NCBI GenBank assembly: GCA_037576215.1
Contig: JBANDB010000003.1
Span: forward strand, 2,790,001 to 2,854,000
Reading direction: 5' to 3'
Source: Armillaria gallica
Lineage: Eukaryota > Basidiomycota > Agaricomycetes > Agaricales > Physalacriaceae
DNA: 64,000 nt
Under the pieces are notes generated by a model. It made no database searches. It saw only the letters and a program-made list of their open reading frames with translations, and was not told where the DNA came from. Shown here piece after piece: positions 21,274 through 34,124 of this stretch (positions are counted from its first letter, which is position 1; each line of letters begins with the position of its first letter). The translations under genes and the position numbers were made by a program.

Positions 21274-23065
21274 CTACGCCTCTGTACAGTTGAAGAGACC
21301 GGCAGATTTTCCAGTTAGAACTACGTTCGCACATTGATACATAGCTATCTCCTCTTCAGGTCTGCAAGTACATATCAGCTTAGGATCACCAACAATGATG
21401 GAACACCAATACTGACACCAAATTCAGATCATTCACATTGATATTCTCGCATCGCCCGTCAGGAGAGCAAACCAAGGAGGCAACGGTAGATCTCGAACCT
21501 GTGCCATAGTACTAAATTGATACACCGCTCAGTTCCATTGTCGCTATCTTATAATAAAAGGAATCGTACTTGGTAAAACAAACATCTTGGATGGTGTTTG
21601 CGGGATATTCATCGCACTCATCTTCGCTGAAATAGCACTTAAATTGGGAAAGACCAGTCAATCTGCACCAGCTTCGCCCATTGAAATAGCTCACCTGGTC
21701 AATCACAATTGGATTGTCTACGTCGGACACTTCGAAATCAAGGAAAGTGATATTCTTGACAATCCCACTGCCGACGTTGGGTCCTGCCCATGCTTTTATT
21801 CGGGCACCATTAGAAGCATTGGTCATTTTAATATGACTAGAGATGACAATTTATGATGTCTCTCCGCCACAGACAGCCTAAAGGAATCAAACCTTGCGGT
21901 GACATTTTCCATAACGTCATAGATGCCAGCGTATTGACCTAGGGAATTGATTTACAGTGAGCTTCGTGTCAATACAATGTAGCAGTCTGACGTACCCAAC
22001 AGATATACCACTAGGAAACGGATTAACAAATTGAAACAAAGGTTGCGTCTTAAGCACTCACTGCGGTCCGGCGCAGTCCAAATTGGACACCAAGACATTG
22101 GTGGAATCTACGGACCCGATCAACTTCAGCATCACAGTAAGATATCAGAGATCCATTACTTGGCTTGAACGACACACAATCGTCCCCGTTGACGATGACA
22201 GAGTCTTTGATGACAACTGTATCGCTACGGTAGACATCTCAACCATCTGTATTCTTGGCAGCATTGTCCGACGTGGACTCGGCTGTAATGCTGATATTGC
22301 TGTAAGTAACATTACTGCTCTCATATATCTGCGAACGAAATTCACACTTGGAGTAAAGAGATATTACAAGGATCACTTACAAGATTAAACCAGCTTGGGC
22401 CATTGACCATTTGAATGTCCTCTACGACAACATTGTTTGCCTGGTACACCATCAAGATGATAGGGCGGAGAAGGGTGTCATTCGAAGGACTAGAATATTT
22501 CATGACACTTCGGCGGGTCAAGAGCACATACGTCGCACTCACAATTCGTCATACCAGTCCTAGAAAAATCGAAGTCAGCACGAGAACAGACACGGAATGA
22601 AAGGATGATACCTGACCCGCACCATCCAAGGTCCCTCCGCCGTTTAGAACGATATTTTCTCCCCCAAGCAGCCAAAAAGTGACCGAATCCTGGAACTCAA
22701 AGTAGAATGCATTCTACACGGCACGGAATAGAGAAAAGCGGCTCTACTGACCCCTGTCCAATATGGAATATCGGGCTCGAAACGGATGGTCCCTTCTAGG
22801 TTCTGAACCGCAACATCATTGCTGTGAAAGTTCAAAGATAAAATCAACACACAATAGTGGTATCGGAAACTCCTGTCATATTCAGGCGCGTCGCGATATT
22901 TAACGTGGCCTCTTTTGGAATCACCACAGTATCGCAGCTCTGGACAGCAGAGAGAAATTGCGACGCATCATCTTCGCCGGAAGCAGTCAGAGTACAGTTT
23001 TCCTGTCCGAGAACGGTGTGAGCAGTCAATAGCAAAACCGCTGCGGACAGTGACAAGAGCAGCAT
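21274..23065 (-). CDS. GH28 exopolygalacturonase-like enzyme, secreted (copy 2)
   Basis: Starts MLLLSLSAAVLLLTAHTVLG (signal peptide) and ends at TAG 21276-21274 after a Cys-containing tail (LICTCRPEEE, YQCANVVL, LFNCTEA). It has the same exon layout as copy 1: LEGTIRFEPDIPYWTG, NGGGTLDGAGQ, EDIQMVNGPSWFNL, NTDGWDVYRSDTVVIKDS, NGDDCVSFKPN, CAGPHGISVG, ARIKAWAGPNVGSG, VDNPIVIDQCYFSEDECDE. Catalytic Asp residues of the NTD and DD motifs are present. The third motif reads AGPHG where copy 1 has NGSHG, a change next to the catalytic His-Gly pair that may alter substrate use. A last short intron (donor after NVNDLNL) is needed to reach the true C-terminus. Confidence 0.88.
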
Positions 23066-23358
23066 CGTTGATGATCCTCTCCTCGCTTCAACTGCGAAGT
23101 TGTGTAGAACTCCGAAGAGCGGCCCGCTCCATCACGCGTCACGGTCCGGAGAATAGAAGACAGATTTAAGCGCATTTAAGAAGATCAAAGACTCCGGCTG
23201 TCGGACAAGAAAGTGTGATAACCAACCACAATCTATACTCCTTCAAAGAGGAACGAACAAGAACAAAGTAGTAAAGTACATAAAAAACACATACATGGCT
23301 TCTTCTACTTGATTTTCTGTCAAAAGTCCAAGTGTCCAAGCGCCTGAATGCCTTGGAC

Positions 23359-25544
23359 CTACACGTGAGAAAACAGGCCGGCGTCCTTTCTGAGCTTCGT
23401 CATGGCTATAGGGAGAAATTTTGGTAAAAGGGTCAGATGGACAGCTATGACAGAGGCTCACCGGCAATGATCGCACTTCCTACACCACTTCCATCCTCAG
23501 CATGGTGCGTGACAATGTTCCTACGTAAAATTAGCGGGACATCGTAAAACACGATCTATTTATACGCACTTTCCCTTCTCACCGAAGATGTCTTGTAGAC
23601 CTTCGTGGACTCGATCAGCAAACCCGGGGTATTTCTACGGACTGGTTAGAGCTGAGTACGACGAGAGATACTGGGGCACCAACGTTGTACAAGGAACCGT
23701 CAGCACCAACTGAACAGCCCTCATCTAAATATCCCATCTTGCTTACAATGGCAGCGATACCGCAGGCACTCAAACGAGCGGCCCGTCGTCCAATGAGCTT
23801 TGCGAGGGCCCGGAAGAACTGACGCTCTGCAAGAGTCGTCTCAACGGCAAAAAAGTGGGTAAAGATTCCAATGATCATCAAAAGCTCATCGGTTGGGTCA
23901 CTGAAAGTTCAAGAACAATGAGACGGTTCCATACCAATAGATATCCCTTACCTTTCCATCAGCGACAAAAACGCGGTCTCAAACACGTAAGGTATTTCGA
24001 GCTTGTACGTCTCTTGGCCAAGGAAAAGAACACCCTCGTCAATCAGTTCACAGATAACCAATCGTAGGATTTCTCCTAGATATCGTCCAGAAATCAATTT
24101 CTGTTCAAAGGCTACTTAGTTGTGATACGCTTGTGATGGTGAATGTGACCCACTTCAAAAGCCTGTTCGCCTGGCTTGTTGGACGTCTCGTCGACAGTAA
24201 TATCATATTTCGTACGAGGCAAATGTTCGTGTTCAAATGAGTCAAACGCACCCTGTAATAAGGCATATCGTACCAGTTCAGGACAAAGGACGGCTGAACT
24301 TACCCATTCACAGTTGATTGCCATTTCGGCATTGTCATCGATGCCCAAGGAATGGATCTTCTCGATGTTACCAACCTTCTCCATGTAAGCCGCGTTACAT
24401 CCCGTTCCAAAGATGACAGCAATCTTAGTCTTTGGGTTGACATAGTGTGACGCAATGAGCGTTCCAGTTGTATCATTGATGAGAGCGGTCAGGGTGATGG
24501 GCAATTTCTACCGTAAGATCGAATGTTAGCATGATGAATGATAGATAGTTTAGGAGGGCGTACATATTTAGCAAGGGAATGACGGAACATCTCGGCCACG
24601 TCGCGACCCTCCGTATTGCCAGCGCCAAAACCTTTCGTCCATCGAATGAGCACGCCATGATCAATCCTCTCTTGACTAAGCGAGATCCATTAATGCTGCT
24701 CCCATTGCACCGCGCACATCTCACCTGCAGGGATACGAGAACTGTACCCAGGTGTTATGGAAAGGGCTATGACAATGAAGAGCGTACTCACTGTGAAGCC
24801 AAGAGGCAATGTCTCGCCTGGTTTGAGCGACAATTCCCCATTGTCATCAGTAAGGTTTGTATCCACGAACGTCTTCAAACATTCAGCACAGAAATCGAAA
24901 AGTTTCTGTCCGTCGTCCTGCTTCTGCTCCTCGGTAAGACGGTACTTGGCTTGTGTGATTTCGAATTTCCCTTCGCCCTGGAGATTCACGAGACAGACAC
25001 GAAGATTGGTACCGCCTGATGAGTGAAATGCATCAGCGAGAACTGAAAAGTGCTGTGATGTGAGTGTTCACCGAGGTCTACTGCCAGGAAATCGCCGATT
25101 TCTGTGCCAGTCGGCCATCCAAAGACATAGGTAGGAATCATGGGCTGCATCTGTCAAGATAAATCCACCAATATAAGGTAAATGCACTCACAACGACCTG
25201 TTGCGGCTTCTGTAAACCTAATTCGAGCGTATCCTTGAATGCTTCGACTATCATGCGCATCCGTTGAGGTGTTAGTGTAAACCTATTATCGTTCATCCGT
25301 CAATGGTCAAAGCGGCACAGGCGAACACTACTTACAGACTTTCATACTTCCGCAGATGATCTGCCATAGTCCTGAGATATTGGACCGCTAATAATTGGCA
25401 TGGATATGAGGCGACGACACAGAAAAATACGCACTTTTTGGTAGCGTGAGGCAGATCCTCCTCCTCGTGAGTTCGAGTATGGATCGCCATCGTCTGACCC
25501 GACGGCAGCGTAATGCTACCACTTCCTCGGCGAGAGAGAACCAT
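23359..25544 (-). CDS. Hexokinase
   Basis: ATP-dependent phosphorylation of glucose and fructose at C6, the entry step of glycolysis. Start at 25544 (MVLSRRGSGS); the codon at 25559 in the same frame is TTG. Order of motifs through the joined exons: FGWPTGTEIGDFLAVDLGGTNLR (phosphate 1), ETLPLGFTFSYPCSQ, HGVLIRWTKGFGAGN (sugar binding), LTALINDTTGTLIASHY, IFGTGCNAAYMEKVG, MAINCEWGAFDS, then SGRYLGEILRLV, and near the end VGADGSLYN, KYPGFADRVH and EDGSGVGSAIIAAMTKLR with stop at 23361-23359. All expected active-site blocks are present. It is a single-domain fungal hexokinase (about 500 aa). Whether it is a sugar-sensing Hxk2-like or a purely catalytic form cannot be told. Confidence 0.93.
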
Positions 25545-26126
25545 GGTGGAAGATATCAAGGGAAGATGGTGGTAGTAGAATGAGGACTTGTCGGGGATAG
25601 AGTCTCGTGTCGCGTGATGTGATGCGTGACTTACCCCATAAACAATTTAGGCGACCCTGGGAACCCTGGTCCGCGCGTCATCAATTAACTCGTGGCGTCG
25701 ACTTCGCGATTTGAACAAAGATGCGCGTACTGTGGTTACCTGTACAGAAGAAATTAAGGTATAAAAGGTGGGGGCGTATGGGGGAAATAATTATGGCACA
25801 AAAGTAGCGAATTTCCCCTCCCTACGAGGCGAATGTAGGAGAATTTTGGCAACGTAAGGCATACAGTAGAAGTATTTTTAAGGATAAGAGTATTTCACCG
25901 TTGCTTCCATACAGGTTATTACAGTATCTGATGTCCAATCGATGATATCGCTAGATGTGCTCCGTATTACATCACTAGTACAGAAAATAAAGTATTTACT
26001 CAACTTCATACACATTACACAAAGTAGACCGACAGACGAAAAAAGATTACAAGCGCATGTCCTCATAAAGTATAATAACACATATGTATAGTAAATTAAG
26101 CTCTGCGACAAAAAATATCATCGGAA
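25545..26126. other. Intergenic: hexokinase promoter and 3' end of the regulator gene
   Basis: This 582-bp stretch has no credible gene. It is AT-rich from about 25860 to 26110, which fits a 3' flank of the transcription factor gene. The hexokinase promoter would lie next to 25544. Confidence 0.45.
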
Positions 26127-29051
26127 TCACATCGCACCAGAATGATGCCGCTGCAGGATATCCCACAGACGCTGTGTACCAGCATCATACGCCCCAAAAA
26201 ACTCCGGCGGGGAAGCGGTCATAAAATCCTGAGCTTGGCCAAATGGGGCGGCCACGCCGCTATTCCCGTTGGGCATATTGCCGTACCCATTATACGAGCC
26301 CATATTATAATCTGGCACGAAGGGTTCGATACCAAACGGCTCCCCACCCAACATCCCTGAAACAACAAGAGACCCAAAATTGTTGCCATTGTGGTTGCTC
26401 GGCGTGTGGAAGTGTTGAGTCTGGAACCACTGGGACTGAGGATGAGATGCCTCAGTCGAGATCGGAGAGGCGTCCTTTTGAAAAGACCCAGATTCAGATG
26501 AGCCCGCTTCAGATTGTGCTGTGGGAGGCGTTCCCATATCAGCTTCCATTTCAGACTTGGCTTCCTCCTGCTTTGTTTGCTTTGAGGTACGCTTCGCGGA
26601 CCTCTTCTCCAACAGCGGATCTAGCTGTCTGTGTGAAAGATTCGACAAGATACCACCAATTCTTGTGGCGGAGCTCCATGACTTCCCGATCTCGTTCAGA
26701 TAATCAACGCACAGATCAGCTTGGGAGACAAATCGTTCAAGGTCCTTCTTGGCGACGCGAAGACCGGAGGCGGCCTTCCCAGCGAGGAGCAAGTAGACGG
26801 TTCCAGCAGAAAAGAGCACCTGCACGAGCGTCATTGGAACGTATCGGAGGGTATAGAGTGATCGCCAGACAAGAAGAAGCTCCATGATGTTTTCTGACGC
26901 CCGCTTGCACATCTAGTACACCCACGTCAGGCAGGGTTCATTAAGGTGTCAGAGCGACAGACCTTGATGTGATCAATGTCTCCATCCGACCCACGTTTTC
27001 GACGATGAAAGAATGGGCGGTGCAAGAGGATGAACACCCACCAAAAGGCTAGGTGAAGCATTAGACGATGAGGAGTAGCAGACGATTTGTTGCTGATAGT
27101 TATGTCGACTTCTGGTGAGAGCCGACTCTTCCATTCGTGGAGTTGCAGACTAGCGTCATATGTAAGTCGGAAAAGGAGAGATCAATAGTAAAAACCCACT
27201 CAATTTTGCTGATAATTTCATCACTTATCTCCTGCCGAGTGCCAACGAGATTCAAACTGTTTCTGTAGCACTGTTAGTTGCACCAGTTCGAGACAAGAGC
27301 ACGAGACACACATACATGACGTCCATAACTTGTCTCGCTATCATCATCAGCTCGCAAGTCGCTGCGAGGGTTCTCGATAAGAAGTTTGGCTGAGGGGGGA
27401 TATTAGCAGGAGGGTAATGCCATGGAGTCTCGTCGAATTCGCTGTCGACGAAGGAAACCGGAACATGTCGTTCTACTGGTTGAGGGACGCAAAAGTCCCG
27501 GCCGACGTAAACGGACCAACAGACATCCTGTGTGAAAAATTGTAAGACAGAAGTTGATACTCAAAGAACTAGCTGACTTCGCTGAATGTAGTCCAGTACG
27601 CCCAGTTTCGGTCCATCATATCATCGTTGGATATGAGTCCAGCCTTGACCCATTGCGAACTATCAAAGCTGAGACCCACTGTGACGATCACAATATGAAT
27701 AAAATTTTGTCTGTGGGGATAACCCGTACGTACATGCTTGACCGATACGAGCGCTGAGACCTGATATCCCTGAATGAGAAGGGTTCGATTAGAAATTGAA
27801 TTACTCACCAAAGTACATATAGCCGATAGTTTGGTCACCATTGGTTGAATGGAAGCTAGATAGTATTGATAGCGCTTGTACGACGCTGATGTTAGGCGTT
27901 CGGCATTCTTCCTCCCACCGGCGCTTGGCCTCGTCGGCAAAGTACTTACGAGACTTGAAGTCACGTACCCGAGGATCATCCGAAAAAGCTGTCGCTAATG
28001 CCACGAGTGCATTATGGAGCATGGGAGAATAATGGACGGTCCTCGGAGGTGGCTGGTGCGGAGGTACGCTTAGAGCCCTGTGCATATCTCGAAGAAAAAG
28101 TGCTGGAACAATGCGAAAACACCACGGTGTAAAGAACTTGAAGAGAAGGTCGAGAACTCTGATGGCACATTAATACTCTGTAAGAGTGATGCATGGGTAG
28201 CTCACCTATCATGTTCCTTCCTGTCCAAAGGCACGATGGATGGGAGATGGCGAGACCAGTCGAAATCCGGGTCATAGTAGCTTCCATCGCCATCCGTTAT
28301 TTGAAGAACATGGCTCTTTTTAGGGTCGTCAACATCGGGGAGTCTGGAGGCTACCCTAGATTTTGCAGGAGTCTGGTCAAGGCGGAATGGTGCGGCAATG
28401 CCATAGAAAACAAGTTGACTGTCTTCCAACTGTATATATGCACGGTCAGCAACTCAATAAGAGCACTAGTCGGCGGCGTACCTTCAAATTCCGAGTGGGC
28501 ACACATATCTCCCGTGTTATGTCCTCTCCTTCGACCTGATTAACATCGGTACCATCGTCATGCGGCGGTGGCACTTCATTGTCCAGAATGGCGGTTCCAG
28601 CATCCGGTGGTCGGAACTGGAGATACGACATGCTCTCCTCTGACACTCCTCCGTGCTCTCGACGGCATTTCTCTAGCAACGATTCCAGCAAGTCTGCATA
28701 GGCCTTGAGCGCATCTGCCCGTTTTCTCAACGCTTCGTAGTGGGCCTCTGTCCTTGGTCTCCTTGCACTTTCGCCTGTCCACGAACACTACACAGCCAGT
28801 TAGCTGACAATGAAGGGATTCCTGTTGCGCACGGACCTCATCGTTACGCCCAGAGGCTTGACAGAAGCCGCAGACAGGCTTGACCTCGTCACACTTGACC
28901 CTCCTGGACACGACATTAGGATAAATCTCCAGCACGGTAATGGTACGTACTTGGCTCTGCAGACGTTGCAGGCATGAGAAGCGTAAGTCCCCCGGCCACG
29001 TGATGTTCCCGCTCCAGACGATCTCTTTGACGACGACGACGCTCTTGTCAT
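26127..29051 (-). CDS. Zn2Cys6 fungal transcription factor with fungal-specific middle domain
   Basis: Start at 29051 (MTRASSSSKRSSGAG). After joining exons 1-3 the zinc cluster reads CNVCRAKRVKC, DEVKPVCGFC, then QASGRNDEC: spacing CX2CX6CX6CX2CX8C, a full binuclear cluster that binds DNA CGG triplets in this family. A linker with a predicted coiled coil follows (EALRKRADALKAYADLLESLL). The middle homology region comes next (FRIVPALFLRDMHRAL, MLHNALVALATAFSDDPRV, ALSILSSFHSTNGDQTIGYMYFGMS, SSQWVKAGLISN, DVCWSVYVGRDFCVP), and the C-terminus is Asn/Gly/Ser-rich. It is upstream of hexokinase and two pectinases on the same strand. A role in carbon-source control is only an inference from position. 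Confidence 0.9.
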
Positions 29052-29919
29052 TTCAGGATTTATCCAACAGCGGAAATGACAAGCGCTCAACACATACAAA
29101 TGACTCGCTACGAATTCAGGGATTTTCCGGCTGTTCTCCGATGTCAAATGCCGCCGATAAGACGCGTGCCGATAATGAGCAGATAAGGGTCTACTGAGAA
29201 GAGATGAAGATATTTACAGACTGCTTCGCTGTTTTATCGTGCTAATCGTGATAATCTTACGGGAATCTACCTCAAATCCAGGAAAATAGATCCGGATAAC
29301 TCGGTGGCCCAAATTCCACGACATATCAAGTTTCCAACCCAGATTCAGTCACGCGTCCACGCTTCCAGATTCCAGAACCAGCCAGCCAACGTTCAGTTAC
29401 ATACTAGAAGAGTCAATTGGCGAGACGTGTCATAACTGCTCAGGCAGTTGAATATTTAGTTAGGGATTGTTCAAGGTCGTCCACGTTCTTTACCTTTAGC
29501 CTCCTGTACACCGTTAATTAGTTACCGGAACCGGCTATCAACGATTGACACTGACATTACCGAGTTCAATGTTCCAGGTCCCGCGATGAGCATAAAAACT
29601 GCAAATGTTGTAAGCACAGGATCACTACCATCTGTTGAACAAACGATCTCAAAAGTTGGTATGGCAATGGCAGGATCAGGCAACACATTCGCGTGGCAAG
29701 GCACCAATTGAAGGTTTTTGAGCGGAGCTTGGAACCAACATAGCATCACAGAAACAGCGCTCGTTTTCTTCATCTTTTTCCATATTCCCACCACTGTTTC
29801 TCGCAAACAAGGCCCCCTCGTCTGAATATTATCCTTAGATAGTACCACCCTCACATTCTCTTGAATCTTCCATTCATTTCTCCCATCCAACTCCCGATTA
29901 TTCAACATTTTTTGCAAAG
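29052..29919. other. Divergent intergenic region
   Basis: This is the promoter region between the minus-strand regulator gene and the plus-strand Kre9-like gene. A 131-codon minus-strand frame at 29522-29917 overlaps it but shows no domain and has the look of a chance frame. Confidence 0.4.
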
Positions 29920-30876
29920 ATGTTCTCCCAATTCTCCTTGTCTTTCGTCCTCTTCGGTCTCGCCTCGTCCGCCTTGGCTAACATCTACGTATGTTCTGCA
30001 TGGTTGTTGAATTTATCGGTTGATAATTAGTTTGTGTCTGTCCTCTTAGATCACGAATCCTGTGGCGTCCACCGTAATGACCGCTGGCCAATCTGCCAGC
30101 ATCGTATGGCAAGACACCACCGACTCACCTTCCCTCAGTGAATTTGGCGCGGCAAAATTCTCCGTAGCTGTAGGAAATGCGATATCCCAGGTGAGGATCC
30201 AGGGCTGCTCGTATCTTCGCCATATTTGTACATGATCGACGTTGCGCAGCGCTCCGAATTACTTCCGCATGGCTAACTTTATTCTTGCAGACTGTTCTTC
30301 AAGTCATTGCTGAGAATGTCGACGTTTCGACGACATCGACAATCCAATTCACCCCAGATGCGAGCGTTGGCGGTGACAGTGATCAATAGTACGTCTTCCT
30401 GCTACCATGCAGCTTGCGTTTTGGTTTTCAATGGATTTCGCGTGATTCTAGCTTCATCCGTGTTGAATCCAACAGTCTCAAGGATGCCAAGGACGCAAGA
30501 TTCCCAGCCCTCGGATTTTCGGCCAAATTCACGTACGATTTTATCGTTATACATGTATGGCTGTTTCCACTGACGGGAACTGTGAAACAGGATCAAAGGC
30601 ATGAGCGGTTCATTTAATACATCTGTTCAGGCAGAAATAGATGGTCAATCCACCGCGCCCCTCGGACCTACGACTGCTGGAGCTACTTCCACATCAGCAC
30701 CTGCGTCGTCGACCAGTGCATCCAAGGCTTCCTCTACGAACGCATCGGGTTCTGTATCCGCCAAGAACGCCGCTTCGACAAGCAGCAGCAATGGCTCCCT
30801 TTCGCTGTCTGTAGGCAGCGTCAAGATGTGGCTTACGCTTGTGTTCAGCGCTGTCCTTAGTGTTGCCCTGTTTTAA
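29920..30876 (+). CDS. Kre9/Knh1-like N-terminal domain protein, GPI-anchored type, 224 aa
   Basis: Exons: 29920-29988, 30050-30190, 30291-30388, 30452-30532 and 30591-30876 (675 nt in frame). Residues 1-20 are a signal peptide (SLSFVLFGLASSALA). A roughly 95-residue beta-sandwich follows, typical of the yeast cell-wall synthesis Kre9/Knh1-like N-terminal family: ITNPVASTVMTAGQSASIVW, TTDSPSLSEFG, YFIRVESNSL, FPALGFSAKFTIKGMSGSFN. Then comes a Ser/Thr/Ala-rich stalk (about 60 residues), suited to O-mannosylation, and a hydrophobic tail (MWLTLVFSAVLSVALF) that fits a GPI-anchor signal. It is probably a wall or surface protein. The family name reflects homology and does not prove a role in beta-1,6-glucan synthesis. 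Confidence 0.88.
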
Positions 30877-31374
30877 TTTCGAATTCGGGTGGTAGTAGAA
30901 CCAAACGGCGTAATTCCTGCCACATGCACTATGTTTGCACCTCTCCCTGCATTGAAAATGCTATCCTTGATCTCCCAAGAGACTTCCGAGTCGCGATCAC
31001 CTAAGGCGTAATCATAACTTTTTTGATATTTCAAGACCAAAGCCCTTTCATCAGATGATGATGGTCGGCCATGAATTCTCCCTTCAAGTAGTGTAGTTTA
31101 ATAGCTGAGATGCTTATTTCCTGGAAATTTCCATCGACCCCATCCACTGTATGCACTAAGCTTTGGACTCTTCGGGTTTCTCGGCATGGAAGGGGGCTGA
31201 AGGGTCGAAGACTTCTGATCTTCTGATCTGATTTCTAAATTGCTACTTACCAGATGGAGTACCAGTAGTACGTGCAGATCCACTAAGGTCGCGTCGCCTC
31301 CCTAATCATCATGTCAGAGTTTTGGCTGTATGTTGAGGCGTTTGCTTGTGCATGCTTTCTTTGAATTTGAATCG
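30877..31374. other. Intergenic
   Basis: No gene is seen in this stretch. The 61-codon minus-strand frame at 31098-31283 has no supporting feature. Confidence 0.4.
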
Positions 31375-33000
31375 AGAAACTTCCAAGTATCCTCTTCCTA
31401 CTAGACCACCAGGCATGTACACGGGACGATTTTCCAACGAGTCAGATTGCTAATACGACTATTTAGGAGAACCCCTACTGGGAAATCTGCGTATTGTTCC
31501 GGTGGGTAATCCTGAACAGCGCAGCGCTGTGAGTGGAGTCCACAAAATGGTATGTCACCGGATTCTTGGTCGCGACCGCTAACGCGCCGTTCTTAAATTC
31601 TTGCGGGACTGAGGAGACGTCCTCTACTTCCATATTTTAAGTCAATCGGTCATCATCCTGAACAGCGTGAAAGAGCTAGTACTAGACAAATGAGGCAGCC
31701 ATTATTGTGACAGACCAGTATTCCATTTGTTGAGGTGTAAGTACATAATGCCTGGTTTTCACCCCAAGAATAGGCTAGGAGGGGAATCTCACATCATGCG
31801 GTGGGTAATCGGAAATTCCAAGATTCCAACAACAAACTGCAGATTGTCAAGTACTAAGGGCTCCAGATGCATGAAGCTTGCGTGTTTGTTCGAAATCTGG
31901 TGGAAGTCCTGGAAGAGTACGGCCGTCTGGTTTATCCTTTCATGGTTATAGATTTTGCTTTCGGTCACTAAATCACGTCGGACGTGTTAGAATCGCGGGG
32001 CCATTCTCAAACAAACTGGGTGGAAAAAATGGTTTACATCTTTGGCGAACGCGACATGGGGACTAACTACGAAACATACTAGCTTATATACTACGAGATC
32101 CCCGCGGAAATAAGCAAACACGTAAGTAAATCCGTACGAGAACCTGACGGCGACTAACTGTCTGCCATGAGAAGCTCGCATATCTCACAGGACGCTGATT
32201 CTTTCATATAGATAGCGGCAGATGCATCGCATACCTTCAAGGACATGGAGGCCATCGAGCAGGAACAGCGGGTAAAATCTTCTTTAAACTCTTATTAGTA
32301 TTTCAACTCAAAGTTCCGCTGTTCAAGTTGATTTTCAAGTTTTCCCACTTTGTGAGCGATCCCGCGAGGGATTATACCAGCGCTAAACTACCCGGGCCGT
32401 CAGGTATCTATCGGACAGTCCATCGTTTTTATCCGGTTCTCTTAAGTTCGCTCGTGACTGGAAATGGGATATCAGGAAAGTGCATGACGTTCCCGGATTT
32501 GCGGCCGTGAAGACTCAAATCGTCGGTTTCAGTTATATAATTCGGTGCGACTAGGTACCTGATGTAATATATTTGAGATAGAAAGAGGGGATGCCCGTCC
32601 TTTGGTTACACAAGGATATCTTGAACGTCTAGTCACTGCTGACGCTGAGAAAGACATCCATGATAAACTAAAAAGTAAAGATGTAGCAGGTGCTGCAGGT
32701 ACGAACGGGAATGCTCATTACTGCCAGCCGGTCAAGACACCGTGAGTATCGGGGAGTCGAATGTCCGACTATACCCTCCTTCTAACCACGAGTCATTCAG
32801 ACATGTTCTACTATTGTTGTCTTCCTCGTCGTTATCATTTTCCATCCTGAAATTGTAGCGACAGCTCAGGCTGGCTCACTCAACACGGTTGTCGGACCCG
32901 ATAGGTTACCCACCTTTCTCGCCCCAGTCTCCCATATTTCGATCGTATCGTGCAAGAGACAGTCTGACCTTCCCTTCTCACCGTGGACCCATCGGTCCAG
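31375..33000 (+). pseudogene. Cytochrome P450 relic
   Basis: Pieces of a P450 lie in correct order but in different frames with stops between them. They are a proline hinge (TRPPGM and LLGNLRIVPVG, 31405-31510); the beta-1 region (GDVLYFHILSQSVIILNSVK, about 31614-31672) ending in TGA shortly after; DARPSLVTQGYLERLV and DAEKDIHDKLKSKDVAGA (about 32590-32695); and the post-I-helix block IVVFLVVIIFHPEIVATAQA followed by NTVVGPDRLPTF (about 32810-32930). No heme-binding motif was found downstream. Order and spacing match the intact P450s of this window. It is too decayed to assign to one of them, but the sequence outside the core suggests another family. Confidence 0.75.
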
Positions 33001-33060
33001 ATCGAGTAGTAAGCAAGACGATCGGTAGTAAATCTAAGATGCAATCAACAACTAGCCCCT

Positions 33061-34124
33061 GTGAGTATCAGACAGTTTAAAAGCTTCAATCCCCTTCTCT
33101 ACCAGGACTTACCACCAATGCCCCACGTACGGTCACATCCGCTTTTCGTCAATGTCCTTTGCTGGTGGAAGGGGACTGAACTCCACAAGCAATCCATATT
33201 CGCCGTTCCTCTATTACCCATCAGCGGATGGTGCAGTGTCCGTCAGAGATCACCGATGCCCATCGATACCCAAGCGGTTTTCACCGCAGAGACTCTGCTC
33301 AATATTGCCCGGGGTTCCTTGGGGGGTTTCTGTATCCCTGATTCAACCGACTCGAAACCGTGCAAAGACAACATCTTTCGATTCACTTTTCACGGTCAAC
33401 ACCCCGAAACTGAACAAAAGCCCGGGCGTCAGCTGTCACAAGAGGACCTCTCGATGCCGTTGAGGGATTTAGTAGGGAAGATACTATGGATCAAGGTAGA
33501 GGGGTATGTAAGGTATAGCTTCGATATGCCCTATGTTCACTCTTTTATAGGAGCTCTCTGCCTACCAAGAATCTAACGAATCTACGCATGCAACCAACCA
33601 AAGAGGACAAGAGCAATGTGGGTGAACATTCTGATACGTAATAACAAGCGATGCTAATTGTGTGTTTTCAGCACCCCAGTGATGTAAGATGATTCGTCGT
33701 TCTCTACAGGCTAATTGAAGCTGAAGTCTCAATCTCATAGTGGGCTACTTATATCAAACGGGCCAACCCAGATGAGGCCTGCTGCCCTTTCACGGCGTGC
33801 CTGTCACCGATCGCCTGCCACATCATTGAATGTGGACAGAACGACGAAGCATATGAAACCTTGGCGGAACTTTCAAATGTTATCCGCAACATCTGCAATC
33901 CTAAGTTGCCAGTCCTGACTTACGTTGGCGAGCCTGGTTTTTTAGATGCTGAATTTCCCATACCGTCGGGGAAGCACCGGAAACTAGCTTCATTACCTTT
34001 GGCGGAAACGCCTACAAACGGTATGATGCTGGAAAGCCAGTTCCACAAGACTTATGATAAATATTGGTGGTTCATCTATCGAGGAGTAGGCAACATTCCG
34101 GTGCCCTATCCAGGCAAACATTGA
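33061..34124 (+). CDS. Possible hypothetical gene, structure unresolved
   Basis: Two long open stretches on the plus strand are the evidence: 33061-33576 (171 codons, starting MSIRQFKSFNPLLYQ) and about 33745-34124, which includes ACHIIECGQNDEAYETLAEL and YDKYWWFIYRG and ends in TGA. Splice-like sequences lie between them near 33504 and 33668, but I could not join them with certainty. No domain was recognised. It may be a real gene, a degraded mobile-element gene or chance. It directly follows the P450 relic. Confidence 0.25.
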
